This document shows positions 9,473-19,200 of a stretch of 64,000 nucleotides of DNA, piece by piece. The notes under the pieces are model-generated. The model was not told where the DNA came from. It worked only from the letters and a program-made list of their open reading frames with translations, and did not search any database. A program made the translations under genes and the position numbers. How positions within the stretch are numbered: the stretch's first letter is position 1; the number at the start of each line of letters is the position of its first letter. Origin of the DNA: UBA2784 sp964494625 (GTDB lineage Bacteria > Pseudomonadota > Alphaproteobacteria > Micropepsales > Micropepsaceae); assembly GCA_964494625.1 (NCBI GenBank), contig CAZBRT010000003.1:434001-498000 (forward strand). The letters run 5' to 3'.

Positions 9473-10203
9473 TGCACAGGAAGCTTGCATTTTCCGGAAT
9501 TCTTTGGGCGTTGATGGCGGCATCCGCCAGCGCGCAGGAAGCGCCGCCCGCTCAAGATGCCGGGACACACGAAGCGCACGGCGCTGCTCTCTTCAGCCAG
9601 ATCGTGATTGAAGCGGGCTTTGTTCACGAGGATGGCGGCCGATGGACCTGGGAAGTGGACGGCTGGGTGGGCGGTGATTCAGAACGGATATGGATTCGCT
9701 CAGAGGGAGAGATCACAGACGGCAAAGCCGACCATGCAGAGGCACAAGCATTCTATGGCTGGAACATTCATCCGTTCTGGGACGTCCTGGCCGGTATCAG
9801 GCAGGACTTTGAGCCCGATGGCGAGACATGGCTGGCAGCGGGCATCACCGGACTGGCGCCCTATTTCTTTGAAACGGATGTGACCGCGTTTCTTTCCACC
9901 AATGGCGATGCCGCATTGCGTTTTGAACAGAGCTTCGACCTGCTCATTACGCAAAAGCTGATAGCAGAGCCGCATGTCGAACTGAATTTGTATGTCCAGG
10001 ACATGCCGTCACGCGGGATTGGCGCCGGTTTCAGCGATGTCGAGGCCAGCATTCAGCTTCGTTACGAGTTTACCCGCAAAATTGCCCCTTATGCCGAGAT
10101 ATCGTGGGAACGCGATTTGGGTGAGACCGCAGGAATGACGAGAGCCGCTGGCGGCGATGTTGAGGAAACAACCACCAGTTTCGGCCTGCGGTTCTGGTTT
10201 TAG
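9472..10203 (+). CDS. copB: copper resistance protein B, outer membrane
   Basis: A 243-aa protein with a signal peptide (MHRKLAFSGILWALMAASASAQ) and alternating amphipathic strands ending in Phe (TSFGLRFWF), as in outer-membrane barrels. The family motif region FYGWNIHPFWDVLAGIR with QDF follows, and it is coupled to copA through TGATG. CopB is thought to bind copper at the outer membrane. The Met/His-rich N-terminal extension found in many CopB proteins is reduced here to a short PAQDAGTHEAHG segment, so the metal load of this copy may depend on CopA's repeats and the adjacent cupredoxin. Confidence 0.88.
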   Translation: MHRKLAFSGILWALMAASASAQEAPPAQDAGTHEAHGAALFSQIVIEAGFVHEDGGRWTWEVDGWVGGDSERIWIRSEGEITDGKADHAEAQAFYGWNIHPFWDVLAGIRQDFEPDGETWLAAGITGLAPYFFETDVTAFLSTNGDAALRFEQSFDLLITQKLIAEPHVELNLYVQDMPSRGIGAGFSDVEASIQLRYEFTRKIAPYAEISWERDLGETAGMTRAAGGDVEETTTSFGLRFWF

Positions 10204-10239
10204 CTGCATTTGTGAATTCATCGACAAGGAGAAACATCC

Positions 10240-10809
10240 ATGAACAAGTCAACAACCCGGATTTCCTTCGCGGCTTTCGGCATTGCCGTGCTCGCGTCAT
10301 ATGCGATTGCGGCGGGGGGCGGCCATGACCATGGTTCCATGCCAGAAACGGGCGGCGACATGGCTGGCATGCATGCCGACATGGAACGGATGCTGGCTGA
10401 TACCTCTGCCTTCGGCGAGAAGGGCGATCCAGCAAGTGTCACACGCACAATCACCGTCGAAGCGTCCGAGATCAAGTTCGATGCCGCCAGCGTGGAGATT
10501 GGTGCAGGTGAAACCGTGAGTTTCGTTGTCTCCAACAAGGGCGAGCAGCCCCACGAGTTCACGATTGGCGATGCCGCCTATCAGGAGACCGCCAGGCATA
10601 TGATGGCGATGATGGCGGATATGGGAATGGACGTGGCATCGCCCGAACACATTGGCGCTCACGCGGCTGCCGGCAACACGCTGGTTTTGCAGCCCGGCGA
10701 AACTGCAAGCCTGACATGGCGATTTACCAAGCAGGGCGAGTTCTTCTTCTCCTGCAATTTCATCGGGCACTCGGAATCCGGAATGATCGGCACCATCAAC
10801 GTCAGGTAG
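10240..10809 (+). CDS. periplasmic cupredoxin-domain copper protein
   Basis: A 189-aa blue-copper-like protein, probably a periplasmic copper carrier or electron shuttle. Signal peptide at residues 1-24, then a Met/His linker (GGHDHGSMPETGGDMAGMH), then the cupredoxin fold. The likely type 1 ligands are His in QPHEFTIG and Cys, His and Met in SCNFIGHSESGM. A Met-rich helix insert (HMMAMMADMGMDV) sits inside the domain. A good ribosome site (AAGGAG) lies before the ATG. It is downstream of copAB in the same direction. A degraded relative lies at about 11430-11672. Confidence 0.87.
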   Translation: MNKSTTRISFAAFGIAVLASYAIAAGGGHDHGSMPETGGDMAGMHADMERMLADTSAFGEKGDPASVTRTITVEASEIKFDAASVEIGAGETVSFVVSNKGEQPHEFTIGDAAYQETARHMMAMMADMGMDVASPEHIGAHAAAGNTLVLQPGETASLTWRFTKQGEFFFSCNFIGHSESGMIGTINVR

Positions 10810-10874
10810 CCAAGCAAGGGGCGCGCTCCCGCAGGATGGTCGCCGTCCCCCGCCAACATCGACAGGAGAGCGTC

Positions 10875-11339
10875 ATGAAGCAATTTACATCGGCACTTTT
10901 TCTGGCCATCGTTCTTGCAGGGCCTGTTGCGGCAGAGCCGCCATCAGCAGATGACGCATCACGCGCCAAAGCAGTGTTGCAGGCATACAAGGAGGCAATC
11001 GAAAATCTGGACGGCGCCTCCGCCACCGCCCTGTTTTCCCAGGATGCACAAATCTTTGAACAAGGCGGCCTTGAAGGAACCTGGGTGCAGTATCTGGAAC
11101 GGCATCTGGGACCTGAGTTTGACGAGTTCGTCTCGTTCGAGTTCTCGGACTATCAGGCCGGGGTCGAGGTCACAGGCGATTTGGCTGTGGCGTGGGAGAC
11201 CTATCGCTACACGATCGTCCTGAAGGATACTGCGGAACCAATCGTGCGTCTTGGAGCGGCAACGAGCATTCTCAGGAGGGAGGGCGGCGGCTGGCTGATA
11301 TCGCTCTACCATTCGTCGTCGCGCAAACCGGCCGGCTAG
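10875..11339 (+). CDS. exported NTF2-like (SnoaL/DUF4440-type) protein
   Basis: A 154-aa protein with a signal peptide (MKQFTSALFLAIVLAGPVAA) and the layout of small NTF2-like cone proteins: a helical start ending AVLQAYKEAIENLDGASATALFSQDAQIFEQG, and a C-terminal strand RREGGGWLISLYHSSSR. Such proteins bind small ligands or act as periplasmic accessory factors. A GGAG ribosome site precedes the ATG at 10875. It is the last intact gene of the copper cluster, and its link to copper rests on position. Confidence 0.75.
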   Translation: MKQFTSALFLAIVLAGPVAAEPPSADDASRAKAVLQAYKEAIENLDGASATALFSQDAQIFEQGGLEGTWVQYLERHLGPEFDEFVSFEFSDYQAGVEVTGDLAVAWETYRYTIVLKDTAEPIVRLGAATSILRREGGGWLISLYHSSSRKPAG

Positions 11340-11429
11340 GGCGGGTGGAACCAGATTGTTTTTGTCAGGAGTTGACGCGGCCTGTCACGCTGTTCCGGCT
11401 CGCCAGAGTGAAAGAGGCCGGGTGAATGC

Positions 11430-11672
11430 GCGCCGCTGGCCGCCCTTGTCGGCGACACGATCACGCTTGAGGGCAGTCTGGCAGGGCAGGCAATGAGTTC
11501 ACGCTTGGCGACACTGGATATCAGGAAGTGGCGCGACAGATGATGGCGATGATGGCGGATATGGGAATGGACATGGCCTCGCCCGAGCATGCGGCCTCGC
11601 ACGGGACATGCGGAAGTCGGCATGGTCGGGGAGATCGTGGTTCAGCAGGATCGCGCTGCGAAACGACAACCA
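11430..11672 (+). pseudogene. degraded second cupredoxin gene
   Basis: The stretch reads NEFTLGD, then RQMMAMMADMGMDMASPEH, which closely matches the middle of the intact cupredoxin gene (10555-10650), then in another frame GHAEVGMVGEIVV, the His/Met end of a cupredoxin. The segment with the type 1 Cys is missing, the frame shifts at least once, and no start is present. It is a remnant of a tandem duplicate or of a related gene, and is not expected to make protein. Confidence 0.75.
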
Positions 11673-11682
11673 TCGAAACAGG

Positions 11683-11715
11683 ACGACCGGCCCGCAAGAC
11701 TTGCGGACCGGTCGT
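11683..11715. terminator. long hairpin between convergent genes
   Basis: Arms ACGACCGGCCCGCAAG and CTTGCGGACCGGTCGT are complementary except for one pair, with almost no spacer. It lies between the rightward copper cluster and the leftward YD/cadherin-like gene. No long T tract follows on either side, so function as a bidirectional terminator is likely but not proven. Confidence 0.5.
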
Positions 11716-11749
11716 TCGGGTCGTCGTCAGGGGTGACGCGTAGTCCGCC

Positions 11750-13132
11750 TCACGGTTCCGGCGGATAAATTGTGACGTTGACTGTGACCGTTCCGGTATC
11801 CGTGCCGCCAAAGCCGTCCGATACCGTATAGGTAAATGTGTCCGCCGGCACCGGCAGCATATTCGTGATCGGCGTATTGCGCGTCCATGTCACGACATTG
11901 CCGTTGCGCGTGACAGTTCCATACGTTCCGTTCGTTGTCGCCGTCACATTGAGGGCATGGCCGTTGGCGTCCGTGTCATTGATGACGACATTCTCGGATC
12001 CGGATGGCGTGAACGCGCCCTGCCACACGACCTCGATGTCGATTGTGTCGTCATTGGCCACAGGCGGCGTGTTCGTGGCGGTGACATTCACGCTCACCGT
12101 TGCTGACGCTGTGCCGCCATAGCCGTCGGAGACAGTATAGTCGAAGCTGTCGGCGCCGCTGTAGCCGCTGGTCGCCGTATAGGAGACGCCGGTGCCGCCA
12201 CCGGTGATCGAAGTCGCCCCATGCGATGGCTGTGTAACCGCAGTGACTGACAGCGTGTGACCGTTCGGATCGCTGTCATTCGCACGCGGATCGATGTTTG
12301 AAGCCGCACCGGCAATGGCCTGCAGCGTGTCATTTACAGCGACCGGCGGCTGATTGGGCGGCGCGGCCACATTGATGGTGATTGTGCCATTGGCCGTTCC
12401 AGCATCGCCATCGGCGACTGTGTAGACAATTGTCGCGTAGCCCGTGAATCCCTCACCGGGAGTGTAGGCAATCGATTGGCGATCGGCGCTGATCTCCGCG
12501 AAGCCACTGGAAGGCGCGCCGATGGACTGGATGAAGAGTGCGTCGCCGCCAGGATCCGTGTCGTTGCCAAGGGGAGCCACATTGACCGGTGTATTCGTTG
12601 CAGTTGATGCATCGTCGTTTGTGGCACTTGGCGCAAGGTTCGCCAACGTGATTGTGACCAGACCTGCGGACGTTGCGCCGGCGCTGTCGCGCAGCACATA
12701 GACAAGCTCCTCAACGGCGTTGCGGTGATGCGTGGTTGCATAGAGCACGCCGGTGCCACCACCGGTCAGTGACGCATTGCCGAACTGGCCATCGGCAATA
12801 GAGAACACGGTAAGCGCCTGGCTTTCGGGATCAGAGTCGTTGAGGCGCGGGTCGAAAGAGAGCGTTGCGATGCCCTCGTTCAGGGTGAAATTGTCGGCAA
12901 CAGGAACGGGCGGGCGGTTTCCCGATGTGGCGGTGCGCCGCTCCTCCGTGCGGTTTCCTGCAGCGTCATAGGTGTAGATCACCTGCGTGCCGTCATCATA
13001 GGTGATGGAGATGACGCGGCCCTGTTCGTTATAGGCATAGGTTGCTGCAGCCGAGGCGGGCGACGCCACAAGCAGCGGCAGAAGCGAGATGGCGGCAAGT
13101 GCGGAAGCACGCAACCGTTTTGTGATGCGCAT
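11750..13132 (-). CDS. exported protein with one YD repeat and cadherin-like tandem domains
   Basis: A 460-aa secreted or surface protein. It has a signal peptide (residues 1-29, ending SPASAAA), a single YD/RHS-type unit (YAYNEQGRVISITYDDGTQ, then YTYDAAGNRTE), then about four beta-sandwich repeats with calcium-type motifs (NDSDPESQALTV, NDTDPGGDALFI, NDSDPNGHTLSV, NDTDANGHALNV) and recurrent YTVSDGxGGT strand ends. No enzyme domain or anchor is visible. It is divergent from the large RHS gene across about 120 bp, so the two may share a control region. The YD unit suggests origin by joining an RHS start to an adhesin-like repeat array. Confidence 0.75.
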   Translation of the reverse strand: MRITKRLRASALAAISLLPLLVASPASAAATYAYNEQGRVISITYDDGTQVIYTYDAAGNRTEERRTATSGNRPPVPVADNFTLNEGIATLSFDPRLNDSDPESQALTVFSIADGQFGNASLTGGGTGVLYATTHHRNAVEELVYVLRDSAGATSAGLVTITLANLAPSATNDDASTATNTPVNVAPLGNDTDPGGDALFIQSIGAPSSGFAEISADRQSIAYTPGEGFTGYATIVYTVADGDAGTANGTITINVAAPPNQPPVAVNDTLQAIAGAASNIDPRANDSDPNGHTLSVTAVTQPSHGATSITGGGTGVSYTATSGYSGADSFDYTVSDGYGGTASATVSVNVTATNTPPVANDDTIDIEVVWQGAFTPSGSENVVINDTDANGHALNVTATTNGTYGTVTRNGNVVTWTRNTPITNMLPVPADTFTYTVSDGFGGTDTGTVTVNVTIYPPEP

Positions 13133-13251
13133 GATTTTGTCCTTCTCATTTTTCTTTCAGGAGAAAACGCGGGGCAATTTATGCCCGCCCTGGATTCCGG
13201 TGATTACTCTTGCGGCAATCATGATTTGCCCGGTTCCAAGAGGATCATCCG

Positions 13252-16200
13252 ATGCAGGGTTCGAATTTCCTTCGTGCGCTTCTTGCGCTGATTGCCGTCA
13301 TCATCGCGGCACCGTTGTCGCTGGCGACGGCGCCATCCCTTCCCAGTGTGCAGGTCGGCAGCGAGGCCACGCCGGTCACGCCGCAAGCGGCTTTGACCTA
13401 TTATCAGGGGGTCGGCCTTGAGAGCCTTGTGCGCGCCAGCAATCCTGATCCTGACATCGTAGAACTCGCGCGGGCACTCAGGAACGATCCTGATCTCATC
13501 TACGCGTTCGTGCGCGACGAGATCGCCGTCACATACCTGTTCGGACTGCAGAAGGGTGCGCGCGGTGCAGCCATCGACAAGGCGGGCACGCCATTCGATC
13601 AGGCGCATCTGATGGTCGAGCTCTTGCGCGCCTCGAACATCACGGCTTCCTATGAGTACGGGACGATCACGCTGGCCGGGCAGCAATTCGCCGACTGGTT
13701 CGGTGTTTCCAATGCGTCTGCTGCACAGAAGATCCTGGCTTCCGGCGGCTTTCCGGCGGTGGTGACAGCCAACGGCAGCGCCATCTCGTCGGTGGTGATG
13801 AGCCATGTCTGGGTGCGTGCGACGATTGCAGGCACGTCCTATGTGTTTGATCCGTCCTACAAGCCGCACAGCTTCACGACGGGCATCAACCTCAACACGG
13901 CGATGGGTTTCAACGGCTCGACCTTTGTCACGCAGGCGCTTTCGGGCGCGTCGGCGAACTCTTTCACAAGCATTCCCAAGCTGCGGAACGCCAACGAGAC
14001 CAATGTCTGGAACAATCTGGGCACGTATGCCACCAACCTTCTGAACCATCTGCGCAACACGATGCCTGATGCGCGGATGGAGGACGTCGTTGGCGGCCAG
14101 GCGATCATCCGCCATGGCGAGGCGCCGGTGCGGCAGGCGACGCTGCCTTACCCGGCGGCCGTGTCGGCGACTTTTGCCAATGACATTCCCAATGTGCTGC
14201 GTACAACCATCCGGCTTGAGCAGGCGTTTGATGTGACGCTCTATGCCGACGAAATCTATGGCAAAGTGCTGATGTGGTACCAGTTCTCTGGCGCAAGCGC
14301 GATCAAGCTCGATGACACGATCATCGCCAATTATACACCGCCACAGCCGGAGGATCCGGTGGGTGGCATGCCGGTGCTGCCGGTGACGATGAAAATCAGT
14401 ATCAATCATCCGTATGCGGCGCAAAGCGGCGCATATATGGATGCGGTCAGCCTGCTGCCATCGCCGCCGGACTTTCTCAATGTCATCGTCTATGGCTTTG
14501 GCGATACGAGCCCGGCTTTGGGTGCACATATCGCGCAGCGTCTGGGTGAATCCAGCTACCGGCAGCAGTGGAACTGCGTTGACCAGCCGGTCGGCCCGCC
14601 AATCTGCCGCGCTGAATATGCCAGCGCCAATGACACGCTGGCGGCGAACGCGTGGACGTCTTTCCTGTCGCAATATGCGCGCATGGCTGAAATCTATGGC
14701 CGCATGTCCGGCACTTTGCACCAGCATCACCATTCCATCGGCGTTGCGGGCACGCTGTGGCTGCGGCGGCTGGACTATACCCAGAGCATGGCGGGATCGT
14801 CGCTGAAGCTCAATATCGAGACGGGCCTTTCGCTGGAGAGCAAGACAGGTGACGCCAATGCGCGCCGCGCGGCGCTGTCCGCCCTTGTTTCCGGCATGAA
14901 CACGCTTGAGGGCAGCGTGGCGGAGCAGGCGACGGGCTCCATATATCCGTCATCGGTTGCTGCCAAGCTGGACTGGGTGAGCCGCATGTCGCTTGGCTCG
15001 TCCGGCGGCACGAATGTGGACTGGGTCTATTATGCCAATGCGTCGAACTGGGCGGCGGTGAAAAGTCTGCTGCTGGCTGACCGTAACAGCGAGAAGCTGG
15101 TCCTTGACCAGGCCGATGCCTATATCGCAGCGGGTTACACGCTGGTGATCCCCCGCAGCTCCAATCTGGGGCCGGGCCCGAACCAGACGGAAACCAACAA
15201 GGTACTCATCGGGACGGATGAGGCGGGCCATCCGCTTTATCGCTATGAGTACGCGCCCAGCCTTGAGCGGGGTGGGGTCATCATCGCCTACAAGCCGGAT
15301 GACGGCAACATCGCCTATGTCACCGTGCGCAATGACAGCACGGACAAAGGCGGCGGCGGCGCGACGCCGCTTGAACTTGATCCGGGCAAAATCTTCTCGC
15401 CCTCCGAGAATTTCCTTGAGCAGCAATTCGAGACTCGCCGCGACTCCTATTCCATCGATCTGCAGACCGGCACGATGAGCTATACCGCGCCCGCCGATCT
15501 GGTGGTGGGCAACGGCGAATTCCCCTACAGCCTTTCGTTCCAGCGCAGCTTCCGCGCCGGTGTGGGCGGCGGCTGGTCGCATAATTGGGAGTCGGGGCTT
15601 TCCATCTCCGGCAACACGATGGCCGCGATGGGCGATTTGAGCCCGCGGGCGGCTGCCGAGATGATCGCGGCGTTCCATACGCAGCTTTTTCTCAATCCGC
15701 GCGCGCAGGCGGTCGATCTCGACAAATTGCGCCGCCACATGATCGCGGCTCTTGTCGATATGTGGTGGTCGCAGAAGGCTGCCGCCAATACGGTGACGAT
15801 GAATCTCGGCCCGCAGGAGTGGAGCTTCACGCGGCTGGCCGATGGCAGCTATCTGCCGCCCTCTGGCGATGCCAGCACATTGACGGGTTCCGTCACGCGC
15901 ACATTCCAGGGGACCGGCGCCAATGGCACGGGTGTCGGCAATGCGTCCGGCTGGGTAACCCCGCCGAACAACCTGGCGCCGCTGGACGATACGGCCGGGA
16001 CGGTAAAGATGCGTCCCGTTTCGTGCCTTGATATAGGCGCGCTGTCGCAATACCGGTTCACGCTGACCACCAAGTCACGCGACGTGCTGACCTTCGATTA
16101 TTATTGCAACATGGAGGAAAACGAGCCGTTCGTGAACTACAACGCCTATTCCGGCTACCGGCTTACGTCCTATGCCGCGCCCTATGGTGTGTCGGTCAAC

Positions 16201-19200
16201 CTCACCTATTTCAATAATCTTGGCCTGTGGAAGGTGACAAACAGCCTTGGCCGCACGATGGAGCTGAACGAATCGCAGGAAGGTGCCCTCACCACGGTCA
16301 GCGACATGTCGGATCCGCAGAATCCGCGCGTAGCCAGCATTGATGGCTGGTTCTGCGATGCGGCGACCGATCACCTTCCCAATCCGAGGCAATGCCAGGG
16401 TACGATCAAGCGCGTTATCGACGTGATGGGCAATGAAACCCGCTATGAGTATGTGGAGCCTGCGGCGACGGCGGAGACCAATGTCTTCGATTGGGCAGGG
16501 GGCACGCGAAAGCAGCCGCTTTATCTTTCGTCCGTCTTCTTCCCGACCGACACCCACACGCCGGGATTGCACTTTGACTATGATCACCTAGGGCGTGTAA
16601 AGTCGCTGACAGACGGCATGGGCAATGTGTGGCAGTATCTCATTGCCAATGGCCGTCGCGGCGGGGTGGTTGATCCCATGGGCGCCTATGGTGCGACGCG
16701 CTATGACGAAGACGGGCTGGCGGTGGAGAGCATCGACGCCCACGGGTTCCGCTCGCGCACCGAATATGACGGCCAGCGCCGCGTGTTCCGCTCGACCGAC
16801 GCGGAAGGCGCCGTCTCGACGCAAACCTATGATGCACGCCACAATGTGATCGCGACATCGGTTGCGCCCAAGCCGGGTTCTCCGCTGGCGCCGATCACCA
16901 CTTCGGCCACGTATCATGCAACCTGCAACACGCCGTTGACCGAGACTGATGCGCTGGGCCGCGTGACGACCTATGCGTATGACGCCACGACCTGCCGCAT
17001 GAATTCGATGACGGGGCCTGCGATTGGCGGCGTCTCTCCTGTCACGACCTACAGCTATAATGCGCGCGGGCAGCTGACGGGGATCAGCGACCCGACCGGG
17101 TTCTCGCTGATCTACACCTACCACGCCACGAACGGGAACCTCATCTCGGGTGCGGCGGACCCCAACGGCTTCAACATCACAACCTCGTTCGGCTATGATG
17201 TGTGGGGGAATGTCAGTTCCATCACCGATCCGCGCGGCAATGTGCATGCGGCCAGTTGGGATGCGATGCGGCGGATTACTCAGTATACGGCGCCCGCATC
17301 CACGAACGTCGTGACGAAGTGGGTTTACAATGATGACGGGTTCATTGAACGGATCGAGCGCGCGACGGGCGATGTGACCACGCCCTGGGCCATCACGGCG
17401 TATGCCTATTGGCCCACCGGTCGCGTGCTATCGATGACCGACGCGGATGGTCGCGTGACGCGCTATGAATATGATGCGGCGAACCGCCTGCTCTCCACCA
17501 TCGATCCGGCGCTGCGGCGCAGCTATTCGGTCTATGACCTCAAGGGTCAGCTGATCGAGGCGATTGCGGGTTACATGACGCCCGAACAGGTGATCGTCGC
17601 CACGCGCGCCTATACGCCCAATGGGAAAGAAGCCTGGGTTGAAGATGCGCGCGGCAACCGCACGACTTACGCCTATGACGGGTTTGACCGTGTGGGCACG
17701 ACAACCTTCCCCGATGCATCGTATGAGACGCTGACCTACAATGCGGCTGGCGAAATCCTCTCGCGCCGGATGCGGGGTGGGGCGGTGATTGCCTATACGT
17801 TCGATGCGCTGGGGCGGCCGAGCACGGAGACGATGCCGCTTGGTGGTATCGGTGGCGGTGGCGGCAATCTTGTCACAACCACGACCTATGATCTGGCCGG
17901 GCGTACGCTTTCCACCAGCGACACCAGCGGGCACAGCCTCACCTACGCATACGACACAGCGGGCCGCGTGACATCGAACGGCATCACCATGCCGGGCCTC
18001 TCGGGTGCGCGCACGATTGCCTACACTTACGATGCGGCGGGCAACCGCACGCGGGTGACGTGGCCGGATGCGTTCTATGTGGATTACGCATACGACGCGC
18101 TCAGCCGCATGACATCGGCCAGCGAGAACGGCACGACGACATTGGCGACCTACGCCTATGATCGCCTGTCGCGGCGCACGGGGCTGACATATGGCAATGG
18201 TGCCACGGTTGCCTATGGCCGCAGCTGGGCGGGTGATCTTCTGTCTCTCGTTCACAATTGGGGATCGGACCCGAACAGTCTGGGTGGCGGATCAGGCGTT
18301 ACGTTCACGCATGCTTACGCGCCGGATCATCGCCTGGCGTCCACCAGCGTCTCATCCACGGCCTTTGAGTGGAAACCCGCAACCGGTGGCGCCACGCCTT
18401 TGGGCAGTGACATCTTCAACCCCGCAAACCTCTTGAACCAGCTTACGCAGGTGACGCTCTCGGGCGCTGCTGCGCGGACAGTCACCTGGGATGCGGCGGG
18501 GAACATGGTGAGTGATGGCGCGTTCACTTACACGCACGACGCTGAAAACCGCCTGACCAGTGTGGCGCGCACGACGCCGTCTCTCAATGCGACGTACACA
18601 TACGATCCGATGGGTCGGCGCGTGCGCCGCAACGTGAACAGCATTTCGACGTTCACGCTGCATGACGGTGACGAGGAGATTGCGGAATATGACGCCACCG
18701 GCGCGCTCATCCGCCGCTTCATTCCCGGCCCGGGCACGGATGAACCGATTGCTATTGTGGTGCCGGGTGTTGGTGGTGGGGCCACTGAACGCCGTTACTT
18801 CCACGAAGATCGCATCGGCAATGTGATTGCGATGTCGGGCATGGCATCGGGTGGCGGTGCGCCGATCCTGGCCGAAGGACCGTTCACTTACGATTCTTAC
18901 GGACGATCCCCGCAGCCTTTGGGCACATCGGCCACCTCAACACCCTTCCGCTATACCGGTCGGCGTTTGGATGCAGAGACGGGCAACTACTACTACCGCG
19001 CCCGGTTCTACACGCCATCGCTCGGCCAGTTCCTCGAGACTGATCCCGTGGGCTATGCGGACAATCTGAACATGTATGCCTATGTAGGTGGTGATCCGGT
19101 GAACTCGGTGGATCCGAGTGGGCAACTTCTTGAGCCGGAGCGCGAGCTAGATCTGGCCCTTAGGAAACTGGGACTCGGCACTGCTTTGAAGGCGCTTGGA

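Noticed and set aside
13219..14733. Long minus-strand open frame opposite the RHS gene (also others at 14950-16050, 16588-17247 and 17428-18255)
   Set aside because: These are mirror frames of GC-rich RHS coding sequence: Arg/His-rich translations with no domain and no ribosome sites.
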